This document shows positions 1 to 6,713 of a stretch of 10,729 bases of DNA, in pieces. Within the stretch, counting starts at the first letter, position 1, and each line of letters starts with the position of its first letter. Both the position numbers and the translations under genes were made by a program. Source of the stretch: Caryophanales bacterium UBA7029 (GTDB taxonomy: Bacteria; Bacillota_I; Bacilli_A; RFN20; CAG-826); NCBI GenBank assembly GCA_002494205.1, contig DLBE01000029.1, positions 1-10,729 on the forward strand, in the 5' to 3' direction. A model generated the notes under the pieces. That model searched no databases. It saw only the letters and a program-made list of their open reading frames with translations, and was not told the origin of the DNA.

Positions 1-1374
1 ATCTTTTTTATAAAGTTTTTTTGCTTTGTTATATCTAAACAAAAGTTTGTTGAAATAATGAATTTGAACAAACGGCATTATAAACAAACCTTTAAAAAGA
101 TTAACCTTTTGTTTTGCGATTTCTCTTATTTCATTAAACCTTCCGTTAATGTCTTGATTTATAAAGAACTCCGGTCCTTTAAGATAATCATTTATAGCAA
201 TATCTAGAAGTTTAAGTTCAATAAATCGACGTCTAAGATAACACTTTACATTCTTACCCATAAAACCAATTAAAGAATGTCTTAGTGGATGCTTGTCGTG
301 TAGTGCATTTGTAACAATACCGTTTCTATAGTGGTAGTAATTCAAATACGCAGAATGTTTTTTGTCGAAATCCTCATGCCAAACACCAAAACCTGTAGTG
401 AGGATAATGTCTTCTCCTTGTCTTCTTAATCCGTATTCAACATCATCAAATTTAATAAAGAAAGGTATTGGATATTTATACTTATCCAAAACTGAAATAG
501 GCATGATTAAACTCCACCACGCTGAATAGTTATATTTTGTAATATGTTGATTTCTATGTAGTGTTTTAGCATCAGTACAGTCTTGCCAGGTATTTTTTCT
601 TAAAGGAACGCCTTCCCACTTAGCACCTAATTCATATTGAAATGTTGGTTTATCATTAGATAACATGGAAAAGCCTAACCACGAGTCTTTTACATCTTCT
701 CTAAGACAAGAGATAAGTGACAAAGCTTTTTCGTGAATCTCAGGAATTAGTGTTATGTCATCGTCAGATATAAATATATGGGAAACGCCTAGTTTTTTAG
801 CTTCCAGCATGCCGCGAGTAAAACCGCCGCTACCACCTAAATTTTCGTTTGGAATGACAATAAATTTATCTTTTTCTAAATCTTTAGGAAGAACAACATT
901 TTTAGCATTATCTACAATAATAACTTTGTTAATTTTTTCGCATTTAGCAATTTTATATAAATTAGGAATTAAAAATTCCTGTCTATTAAAGGTAGTGAAA
1001 ATCATTGCTGTAGAAATAGGTCTTTCCGTAGCATCAACTTCATAACTTAAAAGCTCTAATTTAATATCTCCCTTAAAGATAGGGTAAATAAAACCGTCTT
1101 CCCCTAATAAAGACAAATCTATTTCAATCTTTTCTACTAACGCTGTATCTTTTAAAACAAATGTTTTATTTTTTGTTTCATATACAACTTTTACACTTCC
1201 TTCGCCTTTAAATTTGGAATTAATAAAAAGTCTTTTTCCGTCTGTATAGTGTTTAATTGCAAATAAATTCAAAGCATTGAAAAAAGTGCCAAAGCTTAAC
1301 TCATCGCCATCTTTTTTCCAGAATAATTCCTGTTTAGCAGGCTCAATATCTAATATAACTTTTTGTCGAAACAT
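1..1374 (-). CDS. GlfT2-like galactofuranosyltransferase (GT2), 3' end cut by window edge
   Basis: A 458-codon reading frame runs without a stop from the ATG at 1374 to the first base of the window, so the C-terminus is missing. Residues about 20-110 are beta-rich and resemble the N-terminal sandwich domain of mycobacterial GlfT2. A GT-A domain follows, with GGSGGFTRG (180-188), the metal-binding DDD (204-206), FDDVEYGLR (309-317) and WH (332-333). The DDD, DD and WH order and spacing match GlfT2, where they bind Mn2+ and the UDP donor and include the catalytic Asp. By family, it would transfer galactofuranose from UDP-Galf to a lipid-linked glycan on the cytoplasmic face of the membrane. No UDP-galactopyranose mutase gene is visible in the window. 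There is no Shine-Dalgarno sequence; a possible extended -10 lies just upstream. The acceptor and linkage cannot be told, and transfer of another furanose is possible. Confidence 0.85.
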   Translation of the reverse strand, partial: MFRQKVILDIEPAKQELFWKKDGDELSFGTFFNALNLFAIKHYTDGKRLFINSKFKGEGSVKVVYETKNKTFVLKDTALVEKIEIDLSLLGEDGFIYPIFKGDIKLELLSYEVDATERPISTAMIFTTFNRQEFLIPNLYKIAKCEKINKVIIVDNAKNVVLPKDLEKDKFIVIPNENLGGSGGFTRGMLEAKKLGVSHIFISDDDITLIPEIHEKALSLISCLREDVKDSWLGFSMLSNDKPTFQYELGAKWEGVPLRKNTWQDCTDAKTLHRNQHITKYNYSAWWSLIMPISVLDKYKYPIPFFIKFDDVEYGLRRQGEDIILTTGFGVWHEDFDKKHSAYLNYYHYRNGIVTNALHDKHPLRHSLIGFMGKNVKCYLRRRFIELKLLDIAINDYLKGPEFFINQDINGRFNEIREIAKQKVNLFKGLFIMPFVQIHYFNKLLFRYNKAKKLYKKD

Positions 1375-1387
1375 AAATTTATTTGTT

Positions 1388-1402
1388 TGTTGTATAACAA
1401 CA
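1388..1402 (-). promoter_or_regulatory. candidate extended -10 promoter inside an inverted repeat
   Basis: Read on the minus strand, TGT-TATACA forms an extended -10 element (TATACA at 1396-1391), with 16 bases between it and the ATG at 1374. It lies inside a 6-3-6 inverted repeat, TGTTGT-ATA-ACAACA. No good -35 box is visible. It would give the GlfT2-like gene its own short-leader transcript after the terminator at 1438-1460. A repressor could use the repeat as an operator, but that is inference. Confidence 0.35.
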
Positions 1403-1437
1403 TTTAATCATATTACTGCGCGTTGTGTAAATAAAGA

Positions 1438-1460
1438 AAAAACCGATATTCTCGGTTTTT
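1438..1460 (-). terminator. intrinsic terminator after the phosphoglycosyltransferase gene
   Basis: A perfect 9-bp inverted repeat, AAAAACCGA / TCGGTTTTT, has a 5-base loop (1447-1451) and a T-rich tail on either strand. It begins 16 bases past the stop codon of the gene at 1476-2117, the expected place for its terminator. It separates that gene from the GlfT2-like gene. Confidence 0.8.
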
Positions 1461-1475
1461 CATATATAAATTGAT

Positions 1476-2117
1476 TTAGTGAGTGTTTTTGAAATTTAGA
1501 ACTGCTAAGAAGGTTTTTAACACTATTTTTAAGTCCGTTCTAAACGAGACTTTGTCGATGTATTCAAGTTCTAGTGTTTGTCTTCTATGATCTTTGTATT
1601 CGCAAGCATTTCTACCATTAACTGCCCAGTTACCTGTTAATCCTGGTTTAACTGAGAGTAATTTTTTTCTTTCTTCTTTTGTGAAATTTAGTCTTAATTC
1701 TCTTTCAGTTATTGGTCTTGGACCAACAATTGATATTTGACCTATAAGAACATTGAATAATTGTGGGAGTTCATCAAGAGAAGTTTTTCTAATAAATTTA
1801 CCGAATTTAGTAATACGTGGATCGTTAGGAACTTTTCTTTCCTTCTTCCATTGCTTCATTTGTTCTTTAGTAAAATATTTTTCTGGATGTGTATCCGCGT
1901 CTTTTTTCATTGAAGTAAACTTCAAAATACCAAGAGGTCTTTCCCAACGACCAACACGGTGATCAACATAAAATGGTCTTCCGTGTGACGAGAAAATATT
2001 AATAATGAAAACAATAATCATTAACCATGACAAAAGCAAAATTCCAAATAAAGAGATAAAGATATCAAAGAATCTCTTTAAGGGTCTATAAATAGTGTAA
2101 TGTTCTTTCTTTGCCAT
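1476..2117 (-). CDS. polyprenyl-phosphate sugar-1-phosphate transferase (monotopic phosphoglycosyltransferase)
   Basis: This 213-residue protein belongs to the bacterial sugar transferase family (Bac_transf; PglC, WcaJ and CpsE type). Such enzymes move a sugar-1-phosphate from a UDP-sugar to undecaprenyl phosphate, starting synthesis of a repeat unit or primer at the inner face of the membrane. It is the short form: a basic N-terminus and one re-entrant hydrophobic helix (about 16-42), without the four extra membrane helices of the WbaP class. The catalytic Asp-Glu pair is D115-E116 in TSLDELPQL. VGPRP (131-135) and KPGLTGNW (157-164) are the other family motifs. The sugar specificity cannot be read from the sequence. 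The gene is monocistronic, lying between its own promoter and terminator. The ATG has no Shine-Dalgarno sequence and sits only 10 bases from the -10 box, so the message may be nearly leaderless. Confidence 0.93.
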   Translation of the reverse strand: MAKKEHYTIYRPLKRFFDIFISLFGILLLSWLMIIVFIINIFSSHGRPFYVDHRVGRWERPLGILKFTSMKKDADTHPEKYFTKEQMKQWKKERKVPNDPRITKFGKFIRKTSLDELPQLFNVLIGQISIVGPRPITERELRLNFTKEERKKLLSVKPGLTGNWAVNGRNACEYKDHRRQTLELEYIDKVSFRTDLKIVLKTFLAVLNFKNTH

Positions 2118-2127
2118 GTTTATTTAT

Positions 2128-2155
2128 ATTATATATTGTTAATTCTTTTTTACAA
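2128..2155 (-). promoter_or_regulatory. sigma-A-type promoter of the phosphoglycosyltransferase gene
   Basis: On the minus strand, TTGTAA (2155-2150) is followed after 16 bases by an exact TATAAT (2133-2128). The expected start of transcription lies about 3 bases before the ATG at 2117, and no Shine-Dalgarno sequence is present. The -35 box overlaps the T-tract of the preceding terminator. Confidence 0.55.
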
Positions 2156-2184
2156 AAAAGCACTTAATAATTGCTATAAAGTGC
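2154..2184 (-). terminator. weak intrinsic terminator overlapping the end of the CDP-glycerol transferase gene
   Basis: On the minus strand, GCACTT (2184-2179) pairs with AAGTGC (2165-2160) across a 13-base loop, followed by six T (2159-2154). The left arm lies within the last codons and the loop contains the TAG stop of the gene at 2174-3343. The stem is short, so termination may be partial. Confidence 0.55.
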
Positions 2185-3343
2185 ATTCTTTAATTTTTTG
2201 AACGATTCTTTCTGATGCATGACCATCATCAACGCTGCCATGTTTCAACAAGAACGAATCACAATCTTTTTTATATTTTTTTGCATCAAAATTTTCAATC
2301 TTTTGGATTAGTTCTTTAAAATCTTTTCCTAAAGGAAACGGAAGATCTTTTAAAGGAATAGTTAATGGTCTTTCATCAGTCTCGTATTTTTCTGCATCAG
2401 GAGCATAAATAAAGCCAGGTTTTCTTCTTAAAACATATTCACAAATCCAACTTGAATAGTCGGTTATTCCGCAATCAATAACCGTCGCAAGCTCTTGAAT
2501 GTCTGAGTAATCAGAAACATCAATGGCACCACTTAATTCTTTTTTATCTTCAAGTGACTCGTTTGTTAAGTGATGTAGTCTAAATGCGATTGCCCAATTC
2601 CCTCCGAACTTATCAGATAAAGTTTTTGCCAGTTTTTGATAATCAATTTGATAAATATTTTGATTTTCATCATCTCTAAATGTAGGAGCATATAAACAAA
2701 TTTTGCTATTACTGTCAATTCCGTATCTTTTGCAAATCTTCTCTTTAATTTCGGAACGTGTTTTCTCGTCAGCAAACAAAATGTCGTTTCTTGCGTGCCC
2801 CAAAAGAAGAATTTCATTATTTGACCAGAATGTTGTCTTGTAAATATTATTCTCAAATTTAGAATTTGAAATGACGTAGTCAGTCATTGCTGCGGCTTTA
2901 TCCGCCATTTTGTGCCACAAAACATCATTGTTCGCTTGTCTACCAAACGCCTTAATTCCAATTGAACCATGGAATGTCTCAATAAGAATTTGTCCTTTTT
3001 TCTTTTTCACTCCTTGAAACGACACTCGAATATCGTTTTCCACTATCACTTTTGATGAATAAATTTCCTTGTAAAAACGCGGAGTTCCTTTATAAACAAT
3101 TGTTATATTTTTCGGAAAATCACCGAGATTTTTAGTGTTTTTACTAGTTGCGAATACAATTTTATAATCTAATTTTTGCTTTAAAATCTCTTCACAAATG
3201 TACTTTGGATTACAGTCGTATTCATTTGAAAAATTTAGGAAGAAAATCTTCTTTTGATCAATTTTTCTATGGCGAAAAAGGATATTGAAAACCCACATAC
3301 CAACAACATGAATGAAGTTTCTGTGTTTAAGGGTCTTCCTCAT
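2174..3343 (-). CDS. CDP-glycerol:polyol-phosphate transferase, TagF/TagB family (second of a tandem pair)
   Basis: This 389-residue protein is of the CDP-glycerol glycerophosphotransferase family. Members transfer glycerol- or ribitol-phosphate from a CDP-polyol to a lipid-linked acceptor or a growing teichoic chain, at the cytoplasmic face of the membrane. Visible motifs are IETFHGS with H125, GHARND (182-187), YAPTFRDD (218-225) and ITDYSSW (293-299). The second catalytic-type His is H257 in RLHH, where the usual proline after it is replaced by H258. It lacks the long N-terminal region of polymerases such as TagF. I chose the ATG at 3343, four bases after the upstream gene's stop. A TTG at 3382 would add 13 lysine-rich residues and overlap that gene by 35 bases. 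The close spacing implies co-transcription and translational coupling. Donor and chain length are unknown. Confidence 0.9.
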   Translation of the reverse strand: MRKTLKHRNFIHVVGMWVFNILFRHRKIDQKKIFFLNFSNEYDCNPKYICEEILKQKLDYKIVFATSKNTKNLGDFPKNITIVYKGTPRFYKEIYSSKVIVENDIRVSFQGVKKKKGQILIETFHGSIGIKAFGRQANNDVLWHKMADKAAAMTDYVISNSKFENNIYKTTFWSNNEILLLGHARNDILFADEKTRSEIKEKICKRYGIDSNSKICLYAPTFRDDENQNIYQIDYQKLAKTLSDKFGGNWAIAFRLHHLTNESLEDKKELSGAIDVSDYSDIQELATVIDCGITDYSSWICEYVLRRKPGFIYAPDAEKYETDERPLTIPLKDLPFPLGKDFKELIQKIENFDAKKYKKDCDSFLLKHGSVDDGHASERIVQKIKECTL

Positions 3344-3347
3344 TTTC

Positions 3348-4616
3348 TTATTTTTTGCTTTCTTCAGCTTTTCCTTTTTCAATTATGTCCAAAATTAAGT
3401 CGACAATTCTCTTGGCGGCTTGACCATCTTCGATACAACCTTTATCTTTCAAGAATGATTCAACATTCTCTAAATACTTTTTCTCATCGAAATCTAATAT
3501 ATTTTTAACAAACTCTTCATTGTTTTGAGCAATCGGGAATGGAGTAGTGCTTATTGGATAATAGAATCCTCTCTCATTTTTATATTTCTCATAATCAGAA
3601 GCATAAATGAAACATGGTTTTCTTCTTAACATATAATCAAAAATCCATGAAGAATAATCTGATATTCCCGCATCTGAAATAAGTAGTAATTCTTGGATAT
3701 CAGGATAACTTGATACATTTATAACTTTTGAGGAACGGATACTATTTTTTAGACCTGAATCCATTAATACTGTTGGATGGTATCTCAAAAACATAAACCA
3801 TTTTCCGCCATATTTCTTTTCAAATGCGTCAAGGATCTTTTCAAAATCTAAGTCGTAAACTTTAAAGTTATGGTCGTCTCTAAAAGTTGGCGCATATATA
3901 ACAAAGTGAGCGTCTTTTTCGCTTAAAAGACCATATTTACGGAGAACTTTATCTCTAATTTTTTCTTGAACTTCTTTGCCTTTAAATAAAATATCGTTTC
4001 TAGCATGTCCATATTGAAGTAATTCAGTTTTAGGCCAGAAGCTTGTTCTAAAAACTTCATCTTCAAAAGTAGAATTGGTCATGCAATAGGTTGTGCGTTT
4101 GCCTGTTCTTCTCATTGCTCTTGGCCAATCTTTAGTTGTTTTATAGCTATCAGCATCAATTCTTTTTAAACCTAATGAACCGTGCCATGTTTCAATGACG
4201 GTTTGACCTTTTTTAACTGGAAGAGTGTTGAATCTAGCTCCAAGAATTCCGTTCGTAACAATAATTTTTGAAGACATAGCAGCCTCAAAATATTCAATTG
4301 AGTTCATCTTACATGCAAAGCTATTTACATCTGGTCCAAAATTTGGTAAAGAATCAAGATTCTTTAATCCCCAGACTATTTGAACATCGGCTTTTCTTCT
4401 AATAAGTTCTTCACAAATATATTTTGGATTACATGTATAACTTCCAGAGAACGGATTAAAGAAAACACGATTAGGTATAATTGGTACCTTTTTTGTATAT
4501 TTTCTTCTATAGCGGTCACTCCAACGATCGTCTAAACCACCAAACATGGTGTGGAGAGCTCTAGTTATAATTTGACCTTCGATAAATGCTTTATGTATTT
4601 TGTATTTTATTCCCAT
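3348..4616 (-). CDS. CDP-glycerol:polyol-phosphate transferase, TagF/TagB family (first of a tandem pair)
   Basis: This 422-residue paralogue of its downstream neighbour belongs to the same polyol-phosphate transferase family. It carries all expected motifs: ETWHGSLG with H145, GHARND (203-208), YAPTFRDD (241-248), RYHP with H280, and ISDYSSW (318-324). The short amphipathic N-terminus (MGIKYKIHKAF) suggests peripheral membrane binding, as in TagB-type enzymes. By family, one member of such a pair may act as a primase and the other as a polymerase, but the sequence does not say which. The lysine-rich tail ends in KAEESKK. The first 11 and last 34 residues closely match the 45-residue remnant at 7805-7942, so a third related copy once existed in this locus. 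The ATG follows a TATAAT box after 20 bases, with no clear Shine-Dalgarno sequence. Confidence 0.93.
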   Translation of the reverse strand: MGIKYKIHKAFIEGQIITRALHTMFGGLDDRWSDRYRRKYTKKVPIIPNRVFFNPFSGSYTCNPKYICEELIRRKADVQIVWGLKNLDSLPNFGPDVNSFACKMNSIEYFEAAMSSKIIVTNGILGARFNTLPVKKGQTVIETWHGSLGLKRIDADSYKTTKDWPRAMRRTGKRTTYCMTNSTFEDEVFRTSFWPKTELLQYGHARNDILFKGKEVQEKIRDKVLRKYGLLSEKDAHFVIYAPTFRDDHNFKVYDLDFEKILDAFEKKYGGKWFMFLRYHPTVLMDSGLKNSIRSSKVINVSSYPDIQELLLISDAGISDYSSWIFDYMLRRKPCFIYASDYEKYKNERGFYYPISTTPFPIAQNNEEFVKNILDFDEKKYLENVESFLKDKGCIEDGQAAKRIVDLILDIIEKGKAEESKK

Positions 4617-4636
4617 AGTTAACTACCCGTGTATGT

Positions 4637-4665
4637 ATTATACAAAGCAAATATCAAAAAGTCAT
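4637..4665 (-). promoter_or_regulatory. promoter of the tandem CDP-glycerol transferase genes
   Basis: On the minus strand, ATGACT (4665-4660) is followed after 17 bases by an exact TATAAT (4642-4637). The predicted leader before the ATG at 4616 is about 13 bases long. The 184-base gap holds this promoter, the terminator of the lipoprotein gene and a small inverted repeat (TCCT-TAT-AGGA, near 4690) of unknown meaning. No gene was found in the gap. Confidence 0.6.
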
Positions 4666-4743
4666 TTTTATTTAGTTGTTCTCCTATAAGGAAACATCAA
4701 AAATAATGTGCAATTAAATAAGTATGCGCAAAATAATATAAAG

Positions 4744-4782
4744 CAAGAAAAAAACCGAAAGTCTTTCGGCTATTCGGTTTTT
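4744..4782 (-). terminator. intrinsic terminator after the lipoprotein gene
   Basis: A perfect 10-bp inverted repeat, AAAAACCGAA (4750-4759) and TTCGGTTTTT (4773-4782), is T-rich on either strand and begins 18 bases past the lipoprotein stop codon. An alternative hairpin, CCGAAA-gtc-TTTCGG (4755-4769), uses part of the same bases and cannot form together with the longer stem. Confidence 0.85.
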
Positions 4783-4800
4783 ATAAATTAATCTTAGTAA

Positions 4801-6606
4801 TTAAGCAGGAATGTATCCAGATGTTCCACTATCCCAAACAAATTCAGAATATTGTTTTGAAGATCCATCATAAACTTTAACAGATGAGAATCTAGAATTT
4901 TCGCTGTCATAGTTCTCGGCTTCTTGGACTAAGAATTTGTTTGTATCGGTTGCGTCGATTAAACTACCATATTTTGGATCGGATGGTTCAAGTACGGACA
5001 GGAATGTTTCGAGATATTCTTGCATATATGCATCGCCGCCAGTGCATTCTTCGAATCTTCTAAAGATACAATCTGATGGTTCATCTCCAACGCCTTGGAA
5101 GGTTGAGGTTGAGTAACCACAGTAATGTACTGTTGGGTAGAAGTAGAAGAAGAATTCAGCAGGAATTGCAGGTTCTAAGAATTGAATATGGTGTGTATTG
5201 AAGTAATCAATCATTTCGGCTGGTTGATGACTTAATGAATATCTTGGGTGACCTTTGTAGAAGTAGGCGTATTCATCACCATATACATCTTGAAGCATAT
5301 CTAAATATTCTTTGAAGTTGTATTCATATTGTGGATATGTACCCAAAATAATCATGACTTTCTTGCCTTGTGCTTCTGCTTCTTCGAATAAATCAGTACC
5401 AAGGTCATAAAGCTTCATAAGATTGGCTTTCTCAGCTTCGGATAAGTTATTGTAATAAGTGCCTAAATTGTATCTAACAATTCTACCTTTTTGATAAAGT
5501 CCTTGTGGATCTGCATGATCAAGAACATCATAAATATCTTGAACAGCAGGAATTGTGGCCTTATTAGTTGCAAGCGTGTCAACTCTGTTGATTAACCATT
5601 TAACATCAATATCCTCATCTCTTAACATTGAATAAATAAGGTCAACACCTTCCCCTTTAGCAAGAGAAGTAATTGTCTTTTTGGTGTTAAATTCATTTTT
5701 GATTGCTGCCCACTTTGCGTCTTTAGCTGTAACGTTGGCTGCAGCATTTTCATTATCATAAAGTTCATTGAATGCAGCATAGCTACCTGTACCATCTGAT
5801 AATAAGGTAAGGTCAAATTTATCAAATCCAATACCATTCTTTAAGGTTGCATCGAATGCTGGTTCCAACCACAAGTCATTAATATAAATATGGAATTTAG
5901 AGGACTTGTTTAACGCATGCAACTCTTTAATTAAATCAGAAGTAACCTTATTCATTTGTTTATAACTAATTGAGGTTGTGTTTTCTTCTAAAGTTGCTGT
6001 TGGCATTGGAAAAACATTCTCATACAAATATTCTGTTTTCCATGCTGCTTTACGAGATAACATATAGAATGTTGGCAACTCGTAATTATTAGTAAATTCT
6101 TTCATATTAAGAGTGAAAATACTAACTGGTAACGTTGCAATTAATGGCGCAATAACATATTCGTCTGAGAAAACTTTAACTTTCTTTGAAACGACTTTTG
6201 AATATTCTTTACCACATTTTGCATAGACTTCAACGGTCTTGTTTCCGAAACTAGATTTTACAACTAGGTGCTTTCTTACAAAAGTGTTCGTGTCAGTCAC
6301 TTTTATAGTTTGTTCTACTTCTTTACCGTTTCTAACAACGATGTTAATTTCTTTCAAATCTTTCTTACTTACATCCCAAGAAACTTTTAGATTTGGTAAT
6401 TTGCCGACTTGTTCAACGCTCGATGTAATTGAAAATGATCCAACTTTATCAACGTCTGAAAAATCGCCAGCATACATGCCAGTGTCTTTCCCGTTAAACA
6501 ACCAGTTACCATTTTCCCCTAATGATACTTTGCCGTTCTTTCCACAGCCCGTTAAAAGGAGTCCAGGAACAGCAAAAAATAATAGCGCTTTTTTTAGCTT
6601 TGCCAT
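4801..6606 (-). CDS. lipoprotein resembling GT80-family sialyltransferases
   Basis: A 601-residue lipoprotein. A signal sequence (1-20) ends in a lipobox, LTGC, with C21 as the lipidated residue. Residues 29-44 show a GNW..NG.DTG motif often seen near the N-terminus of surface proteins. An Ig- or Fn3-like beta segment spans about 58-146, and the catalytic-like part starts near 150. Three features match GT80 sialyltransferases such as Pasteurella PmST1: LSDGTGSY with D271 (general base), YFYKGHPR with H453 (donor phosphate), and E484 followed by CGYSTSTF (S499-T502), equivalent to the donor-binding serines. GT38, GT52 and GT97 share weaker forms of these motifs. Photobacterium GT80 enzymes also have a lipoprotein signal and an Ig-like domain. 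The substrate is unproved, and no CMP-sialate genes are visible. An AAAGGA ribosome site lies 10 bases before the ATG; promoter and terminator make it a single-gene unit. Confidence 0.7.
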   Translation of the reverse strand: MAKLKKALLFFAVPGLLLTGCGKNGKVSLGENGNWLFNGKDTGMYAGDFSDVDKVGSFSITSSVEQVGKLPNLKVSWDVSKKDLKEINIVVRNGKEVEQTIKVTDTNTFVRKHLVVKSSFGNKTVEVYAKCGKEYSKVVSKKVKVFSDEYVIAPLIATLPVSIFTLNMKEFTNNYELPTFYMLSRKAAWKTEYLYENVFPMPTATLEENTTSISYKQMNKVTSDLIKELHALNKSSKFHIYINDLWLEPAFDATLKNGIGFDKFDLTLLSDGTGSYAAFNELYDNENAAANVTAKDAKWAAIKNEFNTKKTITSLAKGEGVDLIYSMLRDEDIDVKWLINRVDTLATNKATIPAVQDIYDVLDHADPQGLYQKGRIVRYNLGTYYNNLSEAEKANLMKLYDLGTDLFEEAEAQGKKVMIILGTYPQYEYNFKEYLDMLQDVYGDEYAYFYKGHPRYSLSHQPAEMIDYFNTHHIQFLEPAIPAEFFFYFYPTVHYCGYSTSTFQGVGDEPSDCIFRRFEECTGGDAYMQEYLETFLSVLEPSDPKYGSLIDATDTNKFLVQEAENYDSENSRFSSVKVYDGSSKQYSEFVWDSGTSGYIPA

Positions 6607-6627
6607 TTTTTATATTTCCTTTCTTGT

Positions 6628-6642
6628 TGTAGTTAGACTACA
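6628..6642 (-). promoter_or_regulatory. small inverted repeat in the leader of the lipoprotein gene
   Basis: TGTAGT-TAG-ACTACA is a perfect 6-3-6 inverted repeat lying a few bases after the predicted start of transcription and just before the ribosome binding site (6617-6622). It could be an operator or a small 5' mRNA hairpin. The role is inference. Confidence 0.35.
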
Positions 6643-6654
6643 CATATCGAAAAT

Positions 6655-6683
6655 ATTATATTGCTGAAGTGAAGAGGTGTCAA
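6655..6683 (-). promoter_or_regulatory. exact-consensus sigma-A promoter of the lipoprotein gene
   Basis: On the minus strand, TTGACA (6683-6678), a 17-base spacer and TATAAT (6660-6655) match the sigma-A consensus exactly. The predicted leader is about 42 bases long. It is the best promoter in the window, so this gene is likely strongly transcribed unless repressed. Confidence 0.85.
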
Positions 6684-6688
6684 ATCAA

Positions 6689-6704
6689 CCAAAATATATT
6701 TTGG
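6689..6704. repeat. perfect 16-bp palindrome upstream of the lipoprotein promoter
   Basis: CCAAAATATATTTTGG equals its own reverse complement. It lies 9 bases past the stop of the acyltransferase gene and 5 bases upstream of the -35 box of the lipoprotein promoter. It could be an operator or activator site. As a hairpin (6-bp stem, 4-base loop) it would lack a good T-tract, so it would be a poor terminator for the acyltransferase gene. Confidence 0.45.
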
Positions 6705-6713
6705 AGTTTTTAA

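Noticed and set aside
755..1045. Plus-strand ORF of 96 codons (and similar plus-strand ORFs elsewhere)
   Set aside because: It lies opposite the GlfT2-like gene, has low-complexity composition and no family motif. It is a shadow of the minus-strand gene.
3344..3382. TTG start adding 13 lysine-rich residues to the second CDP-glycerol transferase
   Set aside because: It would overlap the upstream gene by 35 bases, and no clear ribosome site precedes it. The ATG at 3343 lies four bases after the upstream stop and leaves a family-typical length.
4801..6606. Use of the Mycoplasma code (TGA as Trp) in this organism
   Set aside because: Tryptophans are read from TGG and full-length genes are open under the standard code. 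The absence of TGA stops in eight genes is too small a sample to mean much.
6239..6667. Plus-strand ORF of 142 codons over the lipoprotein start and promoter
   Set aside because: It is antisense to a gene with clear lipobox and domain features, has no ribosome site, and its residues look like reversed coding bias.
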